Assembly (NCBI RefSeq): GCF_012275515.1
Contig: NZ_JAAZQL010000002.1
Coordinates: 372,001 to 436,000 of the forward strand
Source: Novosphingobium sp. SG707
GTDB lineage: Bacteria > Pseudomonadota > Alphaproteobacteria > Sphingomonadales > Sphingomonadaceae
DNA length: 64,000 nt
Reading direction: 5' to 3'
Part shown: piece by piece, positions 16,244-25,661 of the stretch
Layout of the letters: each line of letters begins with the position of its first letter
Position numbering within the stretch: the stretch's first letter is position 1
Program-made: the position numbers and the translations under genes
Notes under the pieces: model-generated
Told to the model about the DNA's origin: nothing
Databases searched by the model: none
What the model saw: the letters and a program-made list of their open reading frames with translations, nothing else

Positions 16244-17617
16244 TCAATACCGGTTCAGAAGCCTGATATTGAACAAAAGCGCCCAAGCTGAAACCACAGC
16301 GACGGCGAGGAAGGCGGCGCGATAGCCAATGACGCTTGCACCCGTCACCGCGACATGCCCAACCACTTCCAGCACCACGCCCGCGATGCAGATCCCTAAC
16401 GAAAAGCATAATTGCTGGATCGTGGCATAAAGGCTGGTGGCCGCACTCATCCTCTCGGCAGGAACGTTGAGGAAGGCCGCAGTGTTGTATCCGGTGAACC
16501 CCAGCGATGTGAAAAAGCCGGTCGCCGCCAGAACGGCCATCATCCCGCTGCTTGGCCAGGCCTCCTGCCAAAAGGCCAGCGCGCCATAGCCGATGCTGGA
16601 GATGATGCCCGCCACACTCAGGCTGGTGCGATAACCGAAATGGCCGATGATGCGCGGTGCCAGCGGCTTCATCACTACGGCTCCCACCGCACCCGCCATG
16701 GCGATCACGCCTGCGGCGGCGGCGGAACGGTGGAACCCGGTCTGCAGCATCAAGGCCAGCAGGAAAGGCTGCGCTCCCTGTGCAATACGGATCAGATTGC
16801 CCGCCGCCACCGACAGTCCAAACGAGGGAATGCGCAACAGTGAAAGGTCCAGAAGGGCGCCCGGAACCCGGCGCGCATGGCGGACATAGCTCCATCCCCA
16901 CATCAGCCCGGCCGCCAGCAGCGCCCAAGCCAACGGCCCGCCCCACGCGCGGCTCACCAGCTCCAGCCCGAACACCCCGCAGCCCAGCGCAGCACCAGAC
17001 AGCACGAAGCCCTTGCCATCAAAACGCATGGCGACGCCACTGGGCATAGGCGGCATCAGCCACAGGGCCAGCACCAGCCCCAACACGCCGACCGGCAGGT
17101 TGATGTAGAAAATCCAGCGCCAGTCCAGCCAGGTGATGATGAAGCCCCCCAGCGGCGGCCCCAGAATGGGGCCCACCAGCGCGGGCATCACCAGCCATGA
17201 CAGAGCCGCCATCAGTTCTTCGCGCGGGGTACAGCGGATCAGGATCAGACGCCCCACCGGCATCATCAGCGCACCACCCAACCCCTGCACCATGCGCGCC
17301 ACGACCAGCGCGCCCAATCCCTGCACCTGCGCGCAGCCAACCGACCCCAGCAGAAACACCACGATGGCCGCACAATAAATCCGCCGTGCGCCCCAGCGGT
17401 CCGCCAGATAGCCGCTGGCCGGTATGAAAATCGCCAAGGCCACCAGATAGGACGTCAGGCCCACGCTGAGCCACGAGGCAGGCACTTTCAAATCGCGCGC
17501 CATCGCCGGCATGGCAACGGCCAGCACCGTGGCATCCAGTTGCTGCATCAACAGCGCCGAGGCGATCACCAGCGCGATCAGACGAAAGTTGCGCGGCTTG
17601 CCCGCCGGCAGGTCCAT
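16244..17617 (-). CDS. MFS multidrug exporter, DHA2 (EmrB/QacA) type
   Basis: This is a proton-driven exporter of drugs or toxic metabolites in the inner membrane. The 457-residue protein has many hydrophobic segments, consistent with 13-14 helices. It shows the DHA2 patterns QQLDATVLAVAMPAMARDL in the first helix, SGYLADRWGARR in the loop after helix 2, RMVQGLGGALMMPVGRLIL, and GPPLGGFIITWLDWRWIFYINLPVG. The ATG at 17617 is preceded by AAAGGAC at suitable spacing; an extension to 17674 is less likely. It is the last gene of a - strand series (lipoprotein, MFS, TonB receptor, small HTH-like protein, this gene) and could export the product or excess of what those genes import. Confidence 0.9.
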   Translation of the reverse strand: MDLPAGKPRNFRLIALVIASALLMQQLDATVLAVAMPAMARDLKVPASWLSVGLTSYLVALAIFIPASGYLADRWGARRIYCAAIVVFLLGSVGCAQVQGLGALVVARMVQGLGGALMMPVGRLILIRCTPREELMAALSWLVMPALVGPILGPPLGGFIITWLDWRWIFYINLPVGVLGLVLALWLMPPMPSGVAMRFDGKGFVLSGAALGCGVFGLELVSRAWGGPLAWALLAAGLMWGWSYVRHARRVPGALLDLSLLRIPSFGLSVAAGNLIRIAQGAQPFLLALMLQTGFHRSAAAAGVIAMAGAVGAVVMKPLAPRIIGHFGYRTSLSVAGIISSIGYGALAFWQEAWPSSGMMAVLAATGFFTSLGFTGYNTAAFLNVPAERMSAATSLYATIQQLCFSLGICIAGVVLEVVGHVAVTGASVIGYRAAFLAVAVVSAWALLFNIRLLNRY

Positions 17618-17702
17618 GCTGCATGTCCTTTCGATCAAGCGGACCGTATGATCGCGTTCGCCTGCAATGCGCAACCCCGCACGTCAACATGAGAGGGCGG
17701 TA

Positions 17703-17912
17703 TCAGGCCAAATTCTGCCTGACCCGCTGCTCCAGCCGCTCTGCCACCGAGGCGCAGATAGGATCGCCCGCCCGCAATTTGCGCCATGTGTTGTAGCTGA
17801 TGCCATAGCGATCCATCAGTTCATCGCGCGACTGGCGGTTCAGATGCTGTGCCATGCGCTCCACCAGGTCCAGTGGCACGACCCGTTGATGCTTGGGCAA
17901 AGGCTCATTCAT
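17703..17912 (-). CDS. Small helix-turn-helix-like protein of unknown function
   Basis: This 69-residue protein has a good ribosome binding site (GGGAGG) before its ATG. The segment SRDELMDRYGISYNTWRKLRAG at residues 28-49 looks like a helix-turn-helix, and basic residues follow (ERLEQRVRQNL). It may be a small DNA-binding regulator, but I do not recognise a named family. The gene lies 60 bases after the TonB receptor gene, beyond a strong hairpin, and 85 bases before the DHA2 exporter gene. The frame is open further upstream, but that part contains the hairpin and is not protein-like. Confidence 0.7.
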   Translation of the reverse strand: MNEPLPKHQRVVPLDLVERMAQHLNRQSRDELMDRYGISYNTWRKLRAGDPICASVAERLEQRVRQNLA

Positions 17913-17932
17913 CGCTTGCCTCCCATGTGTAT

Positions 17933-17962
17933 GGCGGGGGCCGGTGAGGGCCGGCCCCCGCC
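17933..17962 (-). terminator. 12-bp perfect GC hairpin between receptor and small HTH gene
   Basis: Positions 17933-17944 and 17951-17962 form a perfect GC-only stem with a 6-base loop. It begins 10 bases after the receptor stop and ends 20 bases before the start codon of the small gene, upstream of its GGGAGG. There is no T-run, so it may be a partial terminator, an RNA-stability element or an attenuator that limits expression of the two downstream genes. Confidence 0.55.
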
Positions 17963-17972
17963 GACGGCTCAA

Positions 17973-20840
17973 TCAGAAGCTGACCCGCACACCCATGGTC
18001 ATATAGCGACCGATGGGGTCATAGGCGCTGCTGGCTGCCGTGGTGAAGGTGGTGACGGGGGGCGGCGAGAGCGGAGGATCGCGATCGAACAGATTGGCGA
18101 CCGACAGATAGATCTGCTGATTGCCGCCGCCCAGATGGAGATTATAGGTGCCCGTCACATTGGTGTAGAACACGGCGGGTGTGTGGTTGATGTTCACGTC
18201 AACTCCTTCAACCCAATCCGCGCGCAGCTTGGCCGCACTGATAAAGCGCTCCTGCACGAAGAGCGAGAGATCGCCCTTGGTCCAGGTGGCCTGCGCCACG
18301 CCGCTCCATTTGGGCGTGGTGGTTTCCCCGAGCCCTTCCAGCACCGGCGAACCGGGCGATTGCGAGTTGTTCTGCAGCCCATGGTTGCCCACCAGGCGCA
18401 GGTTCAGCTTGCCGCCCGCCAGCGTGGTTTTGTAACCCAGTTCGAAATCGATCCCGGCCACGGTCTGCGCGGCCAGATTGAGGTTGGGCCGCTGGATGCT
18501 GAGCGAACCGGAGGGCAGCACGGTGATATTGGCGCATTGCACCTGATTGCCCGCCGCGCATTCATCCACCACGCGCTGTTCGGTCAGGGTGGTGATGGCA
18601 TCGTCCAGCTTGATCTTGTAATAATCGACCGAAGCCGAGAAGCCGGGCAGCCAGTCGGGCTGGAACACGGCGCCAAAGGTGGTGGTCAGCGCCTTTTCGG
18701 GCCGCAGGTTGGGGTTGCCGGTGGCGAAATTGACCTGCGCGGTCTGGACGCCGTTATACACCACATTGCCGTTAAGCTGGGTGGCCGGATTGTAGAGTTC
18801 GAGCAGATTGGGCGCACGGATATCGCGCGAGACCGTGCCGCGCAAACGCAGCGCCTGATTGATCTGCCAGCTGCCGCCCAGCTTCCATGTCGTCACCCCG
18901 CCCGAGGTGCTGTAATCGGCATAGCGCACCGCGCCGTTCAGATCGAGCGAACGGGCAAAGGGCACATCCTTGAGCACCGGCACGGCGACTTCGAGATAGC
19001 CTTCGCGGATGTCATACTGGCCGGAAAAGGGCAGGGGGTTGAAGAAGCGATAGGGCCCCTGACGGCCGTTGAGCGCCGAAGGGCCGCCCCGGATGCCGGT
19101 GAAATCAATGCGAGTGGGCGACAGCGCGTCGGTGGTCTGGTTGGCGGTTTCCTTGCGGTATTCCAAACCGGCGGCCACCGCGATCGGCCCGGCCAACTGG
19201 ATCTTGTCGCCCAGATCGCCGCGAATGTTGGCCGACACAACCTGCTGGCGCAGGCGCAGGTTGAGCACATTGTCGCCCGTCACATAATCGGTGATGGCCT
19301 GATTGGCGGCCTGCGGACCGAACAGGTTGCGCGGCGTACAGCCCGGATCGAGCCCGGCGAGCGTTGAACGGCAGACGATCCGCCCCGACACCGGATCGCG
19401 CACCGCGTCGGCCGAGGCATAGAGATTGCGCGCGATGGTCAGGTGGTTGGAGCGCAGTTCCTGATCCGTCTGGCCGAAGGTGTAGCTGGCATCATATTTC
19501 CATGATCCGCCCAGCGCACCGCGCACGCCCAGCGATCCGTGATAGACGCTGATCTTCGATTCATTTTCCGACAGCGGCAATTCGCCCTCAAACCGGCCCA
19601 TCTGGAACGACTGGACACCGGCCGTCACCATCCGCGCCAGAACGTCAGGCGGCAGATAGGCATTGTCGCGATAGATCGTATAGGCCGCGCTCGATCCGGT
19701 GTTCTGGCTGACAAAGGCGCCCTGGGTGGTGTGGCTGTTGGCGTAAAGCCCCTCGGCAAAGATAGTGGTGGCGGGGGAAAGGTCGAATTCGGCACGGGCA
19801 AAGGCGTTATAGCGGGTTTGCGTGGGCATCAGGCCGATATTCGCCCGCGCCCCGTCTCCGCCGCTTTGAAAGGCTGTGCCGGTGTTGGTCCCGTAATTGA
19901 AGGGCGCCGAAACGCCGCCGGGCAGGAACTGCGTGCCCTTGAGCGGCCCGGAAGAGATCAGCCCGCCATAGGTGCCCGCCGAACTGCGGATCGAGGGGAT
20001 GACAAGGTTGCGCGGGAAGGCGCCGGTCGCGGGGTTGGCGATGAGGCCCGCATTGTTGTCAAACCATGCCCGCCCGGTGTTCTGATCGGCGCGCAGGCCA
20101 TCCTGATGGAAATAATCGGCCCCCGCAATGAAGTGGAGGCGGTCATCGGCCGCCGATACGCCATAGGCCACCGATCCGCCCACCGAGGGCAGATCGCCAT
20201 GGCCCGACACACCGCCCAGCACCTCGGCCTTGAAGCCCTTGAATTTGGTGTCGAGCACAAAGTTGACCACGCCGGCCACCGCGTCCGAACCATAGGCCGC
20301 CGATGCGCCGCCCGTCACCACATCCACCCGGCTGATCAGGCCCTGGGGCAGGATGTTGATATCGACCGAACCGCCGCTGTTGGTGGCGGGCATGCGGCGG
20401 CCGTCCAGCAGGACCAGCGTGCGCTGGGCGCCCAGTCCGCGCAGGTTGAGCAGGTTCTGGCCGCTGTTGCCGCCCCGGCTGTTGGTGGTCGAGGGGCTGG
20501 ATGTCTTGGTGCTGCCGTTGAAGACCGGCAATTGGTTGAGGCCATCGGCCAGATTGGTCGGGGCCGAGGCGCGCAACTGCTCGGTGGTGGTGATGGTGAC
20601 TGGGGTGGGTGCCTTAAAGCCGGTGGCGACGCGGCTGCCGGTTACGACGATCGCGGCGTCAGCGGGGCTGGCGGGGGCGGTTTCGGCCGCCGGGGGCGTT
20701 TCGGCGGGGAGGGTTGCGGCGGGCGCCGGGTCCGCCTGCTGGGCCAGCGCGGGGGCCGCCATCAGCAGGACCATGGCAACCGGCATCAGCGCCGCCCCCT
20801 GGATGAATTTGCTTTTCGCGTTGGTGTTGGTCACTTTCAT
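17973..20840 (-). CDS. TonB-dependent receptor
   Basis: This 955-residue outer-membrane receptor is of the same general group as the one at 12891 (shared VVTGSRV, VTGGASAA-GSDAVAGV-NF and RDIRAPN patterns). It has a signal peptide ending MAAPALA before QQADP, a Pro/Ala-rich stretch, a TonB-box-like AAIVVTGSRVATGFK, a plug with RGLGAQRTLVLLDGRRMP and VDVVTGGASAAYGSDAVAGV, and a final aromatic residue (MGVRVSF). The group is common in sphingomonads for uptake of plant-derived and other organic compounds. It lies 29 bases after the MFS symporter gene, so outer- and inner-membrane transport appear to be made together. Confidence 0.93.
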   Translation of the reverse strand: MKVTNTNAKSKFIQGAALMPVAMVLLMAAPALAQQADPAPAATLPAETPPAAETAPASPADAAIVVTGSRVATGFKAPTPVTITTTEQLRASAPTNLADGLNQLPVFNGSTKTSSPSTTNSRGGNSGQNLLNLRGLGAQRTLVLLDGRRMPATNSGGSVDINILPQGLISRVDVVTGGASAAYGSDAVAGVVNFVLDTKFKGFKAEVLGGVSGHGDLPSVGGSVAYGVSAADDRLHFIAGADYFHQDGLRADQNTGRAWFDNNAGLIANPATGAFPRNLVIPSIRSSAGTYGGLISSGPLKGTQFLPGGVSAPFNYGTNTGTAFQSGGDGARANIGLMPTQTRYNAFARAEFDLSPATTIFAEGLYANSHTTQGAFVSQNTGSSAAYTIYRDNAYLPPDVLARMVTAGVQSFQMGRFEGELPLSENESKISVYHGSLGVRGALGGSWKYDASYTFGQTDQELRSNHLTIARNLYASADAVRDPVSGRIVCRSTLAGLDPGCTPRNLFGPQAANQAITDYVTGDNVLNLRLRQQVVSANIRGDLGDKIQLAGPIAVAAGLEYRKETANQTTDALSPTRIDFTGIRGGPSALNGRQGPYRFFNPLPFSGQYDIREGYLEVAVPVLKDVPFARSLDLNGAVRYADYSTSGGVTTWKLGGSWQINQALRLRGTVSRDIRAPNLLELYNPATQLNGNVVYNGVQTAQVNFATGNPNLRPEKALTTTFGAVFQPDWLPGFSASVDYYKIKLDDAITTLTEQRVVDECAAGNQVQCANITVLPSGSLSIQRPNLNLAAQTVAGIDFELGYKTTLAGGKLNLRLVGNHGLQNNSQSPGSPVLEGLGETTTPKWSGVAQATWTKGDLSLFVQERFISAAKLRADWVEGVDVNINHTPAVFYTNVTGTYNLHLGGGNQQIYLSVANLFDRDPPLSPPPVTTFTTAASSAYDPIGRYMTMGVRVSF

Positions 20841-20869
20841 CTCCCTAAACTTATATAATTATTGAAATT

Positions 20870-22180
20870 TTATGCCTGACGATTGAGCCTGCCACCGATC
20901 AGCAAGGCCAGCAGGGAAAGCAGAGCGGCCGCCGCGCACCATGCGCCCGGAATGGCCTTGTCGCCGGTCGCCTCGATCAATGCGGTGCAGATCGCCGGGG
21001 TGAAGCCACCGAAGATCGCCGTGGCCATGCTGTAGGCGAGGCTGAAGCCGACCGTGCGGACGTGTGCGGGGATCACCTCGGTGAGATAGACGATGAAGGC
21101 CCCGTTGTAGGTGGCATAGACCGCCGCCATCAGCAGTTCGGCGGTCAGCAACCCGCCAAAGCTGGGGCTGGCCACCAGCCAGACCATAAGGGGATAGGTC
21201 ATCACAGCCGCCAGCGCGGTGGCCCCGATCAGCAGAGGACGGCGGCCGATACGGTCCGACAGCGCCCCCATAACCGGCAGCAGCACGAAATTGGTGATGC
21301 CCACACAGGCCGTGATGAACAGGCTTTCGCCCGGGCCAAGCTTGAGCACCTTGCTGCCATAGGTGGGGGTGTAGGCGGTGACCATATAGAAGAACACCGT
21401 CGTCATCACCGCCATCAACGTGCCCTGCAGGACAAGACCCCAGTTGCTGCCGATCATGCGCATGATCTGGCCGATCTGCGGATGTTCCTTGCGGTTGAGA
21501 AAGGCGTCGGTTTCCTCGACATGGCGGCGGATCAGGAACAGGAAGGGGATCATCGCGCAGCCGATCACGAAGGGCACGCGCCAGCCCCAGTCCTGCATGG
21601 TTTCGGGCGACAGGCTGGAGGAAACCAGCAGCCCGATGAGCGCGGCAAAGACCACCGCCGCCTGTTGGCTGGCCGATTGCCACGCGGTGAAGAAACCCTT
21701 GCGATGGGGCGGGGCGATTTCGTTGAGATAGACCGAAACCCCGCCCACCTCGACCCCGGCCGAGAGACCCTGGACCAGTCGCCCGGCCAGAATGATGAGT
21801 GGTGCGGCCAGACCGATCTGGGCATAGGTGGGGGTGACGGCAATCGCCAATGTGCCCACCGCCATCAGGCCAAGCGTCAGCAGCAGCCCCTTGCGGCGGC
21901 CATGGCGGTCGACATAGGCCCCCAGCACCAGCGCCCCCACCGGCCGCATCAAAAAGCCCGCGCCAAAGGTCATCAGCGTCAGCAGGAGCGAGGCAAATTC
22001 GCTGCCCGTGGGGAAAAATGCCTTGGAAATATAGGTGGCGTAATAGCCGAAAACCATGAAATCGAACATTTCAAGGAAATTGCCGCTGGCCACGATGAAG
22101 ATCGATTTGAAGGCCGATTTGCCGCGCGCGGCCCCGGCATCTGCAATACGGTCTGCCGAGAGGGTGGATGACGTGTTCAT
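20870..22180 (-). CDS. MFS transporter, metabolite:H+ symporter (citrate/dicarboxylate-like)
   Basis: This 436-residue inner-membrane symporter is of the MHS type. Motifs are SGNFLEMFDFMVFGYYATYI in helix 1, FLMRPVGALVLGAYVDRHGRRKG after helix 2, GRLVQGLSAGVEVGGVSVYLNE in helix 4, and SDRIGRRP in the second half. The EMFDFMVFGYYA pattern is close to citrate and tricarballylate carriers of this branch, though the substrate cannot be read from sequence. The ATG at 22180 overlaps the stop of the upstream lipoprotein gene as ATGA; in-frame sequence further upstream lies inside that gene. The overlap means the binding protein and the carrier are made in a coupled way. Confidence 0.9.
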   Translation of the reverse strand: MNTSSTLSADRIADAGAARGKSAFKSIFIVASGNFLEMFDFMVFGYYATYISKAFFPTGSEFASLLLTLMTFGAGFLMRPVGALVLGAYVDRHGRRKGLLLTLGLMAVGTLAIAVTPTYAQIGLAAPLIILAGRLVQGLSAGVEVGGVSVYLNEIAPPHRKGFFTAWQSASQQAAVVFAALIGLLVSSSLSPETMQDWGWRVPFVIGCAMIPFLFLIRRHVEETDAFLNRKEHPQIGQIMRMIGSNWGLVLQGTLMAVMTTVFFYMVTAYTPTYGSKVLKLGPGESLFITACVGITNFVLLPVMGALSDRIGRRPLLIGATALAAVMTYPLMVWLVASPSFGGLLTAELLMAAVYATYNGAFIVYLTEVIPAHVRTVGFSLAYSMATAIFGGFTPAICTALIEATGDKAIPGAWCAAAALLSLLALLIGGRLNRQA

Positions 22181-23049
22181 GGCGTTACCTTCTGCGATGC
22201 CGGCTCCATGCCGCTGGCGCGGATGGCGGCTTCGGCCTTGGAAGAGGACAGGAAATCGAGCAGGCTGCGGGCAGCCTGTTGCCGGGGCGAACTGGCCACG
22301 ACGCCACCCGAAAAAGCGGTCACTTTCTGGAGCTCGTCGGGCACAAGGCCGATGATGCGGATGCCTTTGACGGGTTTGAGTTCGGACAATTGCTGAAAAC
22401 CGATCTGGGCCTCGCCGCGCGCCACGATTTCGCCCACGGGCGTCGCGGGGATCATGCGACCCTTGGGCCGGACAATGTCGGCCACGCCAAGCCTGTCGAG
22501 CATGGTGGTCTGGATATAGACGCCGCTGGCACTGTCGGACCATGCCACCGAGGGGGCCGCGATCAGCGTCTGGCGCAGGGCCTGCGGGGTGGAAATGTCT
22601 GGCGCGGGGGCGCCTTCCCGCACCGCCACGGCGATTTTGGACAGCGCCAGATCCACCGAGGTGCCCTGTGTAATCCTGCCCTGCGCCGTCAGCGCGTCGA
22701 GGGCCGAGCGGGCGAGGATAACGACATCGGCATCCTCGCCGCGGGCCAGCCGGGCCGGGATGGCATTGGCCGTTGCGCCCATCGAGGGGCCATGGCCAAT
22801 GACGATCCTTGTGCCGGTTTGGGCCGTGTATTGCGCGGCCAGCACGTCAAAGGCGGCGTTGAACCCGCCCGAGGTCAACACATGCAGTTCGTTTGCGGCG
22901 ACAGGCACGGCGGATGGCGCGCGCGCGGTCGGATTGTGGCAAGCGGCCAGCAGCGGGGCCAGCACAAGCCCCAGCACGACGCCCCGGCGAAGCCGCGAGG
23001 CAGGTTCGCCCGCGCCGGTCCGCGCATCGCTATTCATCAGCCGGTGCAT
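22177..23049 (-). CDS. ModA-like periplasmic solute-binding lipoprotein
   Basis: The protein (290 aa) starts with a basic n-region and hydrophobic stretch RRGVVLGLVLAPLLAAC, where LAAC is a lipobox, so it should be a membrane-anchored periplasmic lipoprotein. The mature part follows the molybdate/oxyanion binding-protein pattern: ELHVLTSGGFNAAFDVLAAQY, GPSMGATANAIPARLARGEDADVVIL and the late KGIRIIGLVPDELQKVT. Such proteins normally serve ABC importers, but no ABC permease or ATPase is near. Instead the stop codon overlaps the start of an MFS symporter. The start was set at the ATG at 23049 after GAGG. The ligand is unknown; small carboxylates are as likely as oxyanions. Confidence 0.85.
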   Translation of the reverse strand: MHRLMNSDARTGAGEPASRLRRGVVLGLVLAPLLAACHNPTARAPSAVPVAANELHVLTSGGFNAAFDVLAAQYTAQTGTRIVIGHGPSMGATANAIPARLARGEDADVVILARSALDALTAQGRITQGTSVDLALSKIAVAVREGAPAPDISTPQALRQTLIAAPSVAWSDSASGVYIQTTMLDRLGVADIVRPKGRMIPATPVGEIVARGEAQIGFQQLSELKPVKGIRIIGLVPDELQKVTAFSGGVVASSPRQQAARSLLDFLSSSKAEAAIRASGMEPASQKVTP

Positions 23050-23217
23050 GACAGCCTCGCTCCCTTGGATCGCCTCTTTGGGCGTTTTTGCCTTTGGCCG
23101 GACGCAAGATGGCGCCCGCCTGTGTTTGACTATAGAAGCAACCGGACATATATTTATCAAATGCAATTATTGGCGCACGTAATGCGTTAGGCGCATAAAT
23201 AGCCGGGGGGATGAAGA

Positions 23218-24432
23218 GTGCTGCGTCATCTTTATGTGCAGGTTGTGCTGGGGGCGCTGGCCGGTATCGTCGTGGGCTATTTCTGGCCGCGGCTGGGCGT
23301 GGAGCTGGGGCCGCTGGGCATTGCTTTTGTCAAGACGATGCGGATGATGGTGCCCCCGATCCTGTTCTGCACCATCGTGGATGGCATCGTGCTGCATGGC
23401 GGGGCGGTGCGCACGGGCACCACGGTGGTGCGGGCGCTGATCGTGTTTGCCGCGATCACCGTCGGCGCGCTGCTGATGGGCCTGCTGGTGGCGAGCCTGC
23501 TGCGTCCGGGCGCCGGTCTTCAGGTTCCCCCGCTGGTGGCCGGCGGCGTCGATCTGCATCACCAACTGGCCGGAGCGCCCATCAATGGGCCGGGCGAATT
23601 TCTGCTGCGCATGGTGCCGGAAACCTTCTTTTCCGCTTTTACCGCCGGAGACATTCTGCCCGTGCTTTTCATCGCGGGTCTGGTGGGCTTTGGGCTGATC
23701 CATATCGGCGCGGCGGGCGAGCCCATTGTCCGGGGCTTGCGCGTTCTGGCCCAATTGCAGTTTGCCATCGTAGGTTTCCTGCTGCGGGTGGCGCCGATCG
23801 GCGCTTTCGGGGCGATCGCCTATACGGTGGGGGCCTATGGCATTGGTTTCATCAGTTCGCTGGGCCTGCTGGTGGCCACTTTGGCGCTGGCCTGCCTTGG
23901 GCTGATGGCGGCCTTGCTGCTGGTGGTCCATGCGCGCACAGGCCTGCGCCCGTTTGCCCTGCTGCGGCATTTCCGGGATGAAATGCTGATCATCGCGGGC
24001 ACCTCGTCAAGCGAGGTGGTGCTGCCCCGTCTGATGTCCAAGCTGGAAGGCATGGGCGGCGATCCGGCGGTGGTCGGCCTGGTGATGCCGGTGGGCTATA
24101 CGCTCAATCTGGCTGGGACAGCGGTCTATCTGATCGTCGCCACGCTGTTTCTGTCCGAGGCGCTGAATATCCCCCTGCCGCCCGAGCGGATCGCGCTCTA
24201 TCTGCTGGTCATGCTGGTGACATCCAAGGCCGCGGCCGGGGTGATCGGCAGCGGCTTTTCCGCGCTTTTGCTCACGCTTTCGCTGCTGCCCGATGTGCCC
24301 GTGGCGGCGGCGGCCATGCTGATTGCGGTGGATCGCATTCTCTCTACCCTGCGCGCCCTGACCAGCGGCGTGGCGAATATCAGCGCTACCTTGCTGGTGG
24401 CGCGATGGAACGGCGGGCGCTTTACGCTTTAG
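23218..24432 (+). CDS. Dicarboxylate/amino acid:cation symporter (DctA-like)
   Basis: This DAACS-family carrier brings C4-dicarboxylates or acidic amino acids into the cell with Na+ or H+. The 404-residue protein has the family hallmarks FVKTMRMMVPPILFCTIVDG near residue 38, the serine-rich hairpin GTSSSEVVLPRLMSKLE, the transport motif MPVGYTLNLAGTAVYL, and SKAAAGVIGSGFSAL in hairpin 2. It starts with GTG after a purine-rich GGGGGGATGAAGA. It is divergent from the lipoprotein gene and convergent with a LysR gene, whose coding end it overlaps by 11 bases. Confidence 0.9.
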   Translation: MLRHLYVQVVLGALAGIVVGYFWPRLGVELGPLGIAFVKTMRMMVPPILFCTIVDGIVLHGGAVRTGTTVVRALIVFAAITVGALLMGLLVASLLRPGAGLQVPPLVAGGVDLHHQLAGAPINGPGEFLLRMVPETFFSAFTAGDILPVLFIAGLVGFGLIHIGAAGEPIVRGLRVLAQLQFAIVGFLLRVAPIGAFGAIAYTVGAYGIGFISSLGLLVATLALACLGLMAALLLVVHARTGLRPFALLRHFRDEMLIIAGTSSSEVVLPRLMSKLEGMGGDPAVVGLVMPVGYTLNLAGTAVYLIVATLFLSEALNIPLPPERIALYLLVMLVTSKAAAGVIGSGFSALLLTLSLLPDVPVAAAAMLIAVDRILSTLRALTSGVANISATLLVARWNGGRFTL

Positions 24433-25339
24433 CCTTTGTCCAAGCCTCGGACAGCAGGCTGACCAGCCGGGCGCAGGCGGGCGACAATTGCGCGCCGGGC
24501 CTTTGCAGCAGCCCGATGCTCCGGAAAATCACAGGGTCCCTGAGCGGGCGCCAGACCAGATTACCCGCCTCAGGCCCCGCGCAGGCCAGTTGCGGCAGCA
24601 CCGATGGCCCCAGTCCGGCATCCGCCAGCGCCAGCGCCGATGTCAGGCGCGTGACTTCGTAAAACCAGCTCAGATTGATGCCTTGGGCGGCCAATCCCGC
24701 CTCCAGCGTGGTGCGGTTGCCGCTGGCCCGGTGGACCGTCACCAACCGGCGATCCACCAGATCGGCCCAGCCGACCTCGCCTTTGGCCGCAAGCGGATCA
24801 TCCTTGCGGCACACCAGCCCATAGGGATCGTCATGCAGCGATGTATAGGCAAGATCGGAATCCGGCCCGACCGGCAAAGACAGGCCGAATTCGGCTTCGC
24901 CGGTGCGCACCGCTTCGGCGCATTCCCCGGCGGAAAGGTCGAGGATGCGCACGCGGGTGTTGCGATAATCGAGCGAAAAGCGTTGCAGCACTTCGGGCAG
25001 GAACTGCACCGTGGCGCTTGGGATACTGGCCAATGTGATGCGGCCCGCCGCACGTTCGCCCTGCGCCATCAGGCCGACGAGCGAGCCGTCGATTTCCTGC
25101 AGCATCCGGCGTATCAGCGGCACCACCTGCGCACCCGCCGCTGTCAACCGCACGGTCCGCGTGGTCCGCTCGACCAGAACCGTGCCGACCGCCTGTTCCA
25201 GTTTCTGGATCCGGCGGCTGAGCGCGGGCTGGGACAGGTTCAACTGTTGCGCCGCGCGCATGAAGCTGCGCCCATCCGCTACCGCCACCAGCGCGCGCAG
25301 GTCCAGCAATTCGCAGTTCATCGGGATTGGAAAGGTCAT
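24422..25339 (-). CDS. LysR family transcriptional regulator
   Basis: This 305-residue LysR regulator has a clear N-terminal HTH (LRALVAVADGRSFMRAAQQL, then SQPALSRRIQKLEQAVG) and an effector domain of the type seen in CbbR/CatM-like proteins (GRITLASIPSATVQFLPEVL; ILDLSAGECAEAVRTGEAEFGL; LADAGLGPSVLPQLA). It is convergent with the DctA-like gene, overlapping by 11 bases, and may control the nearby transport genes. The start is at the ATG at 25339 or the in-frame ATG six codons later. Confidence 0.9.
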   Translation of the reverse strand: MTFPIPMNCELLDLRALVAVADGRSFMRAAQQLNLSQPALSRRIQKLEQAVGTVLVERTTRTVRLTAAGAQVVPLIRRMLQEIDGSLVGLMAQGERAAGRITLASIPSATVQFLPEVLQRFSLDYRNTRVRILDLSAGECAEAVRTGEAEFGLSLPVGPDSDLAYTSLHDDPYGLVCRKDDPLAAKGEVGWADLVDRRLVTVHRASGNRTTLEAGLAAQGINLSWFYEVTRLTSALALADAGLGPSVLPQLACAGPEAGNLVWRPLRDPVIFRSIGLLQRPGAQLSPACARLVSLLSEAWTKAKA

Positions 25340-25661
25340 ACCGGCCTGTCTGATTATGGTGCTGCGCGCATCGAGAAACTGTGAACAGCCTCACAGGGCG
25401 GTTCCTCCTTTCTATGGGCCAGTCTTTGGCTCAATTGAAGAGCCCGCGTGTCATGCATGGGGTAGGGGCAGGGGTGGATCCTTGCCCAAGGTTCTAGAAA
25501 AGTGGGAGACTTGCGGACGGGTCGATCGGAATCTGCGCGTTTCAATGTCGGCCAGGCCGCCCCCGCTTTCCCCGCAGGGAACCTATGGATGCTGCGTCTT
25601 TATGTTTGGGCCTGCCCGCCAGCGCAGGCGCAGCTTGACGGCGAGGGTTGATGAATTCCGG
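25340..25661. other. Intergenic stretch without visible gene
   Basis: These 322 bases lie between the LysR start and the end of the thioredoxin-like gene, both on the - strand. I see no coding sequence. A small imperfect hairpin (GCCTGC/GCAGGC, about 25613-25632) may help end the thioredoxin-like transcript. The rest probably holds the LysR promoter, which I could not define. Confidence 0.5.
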
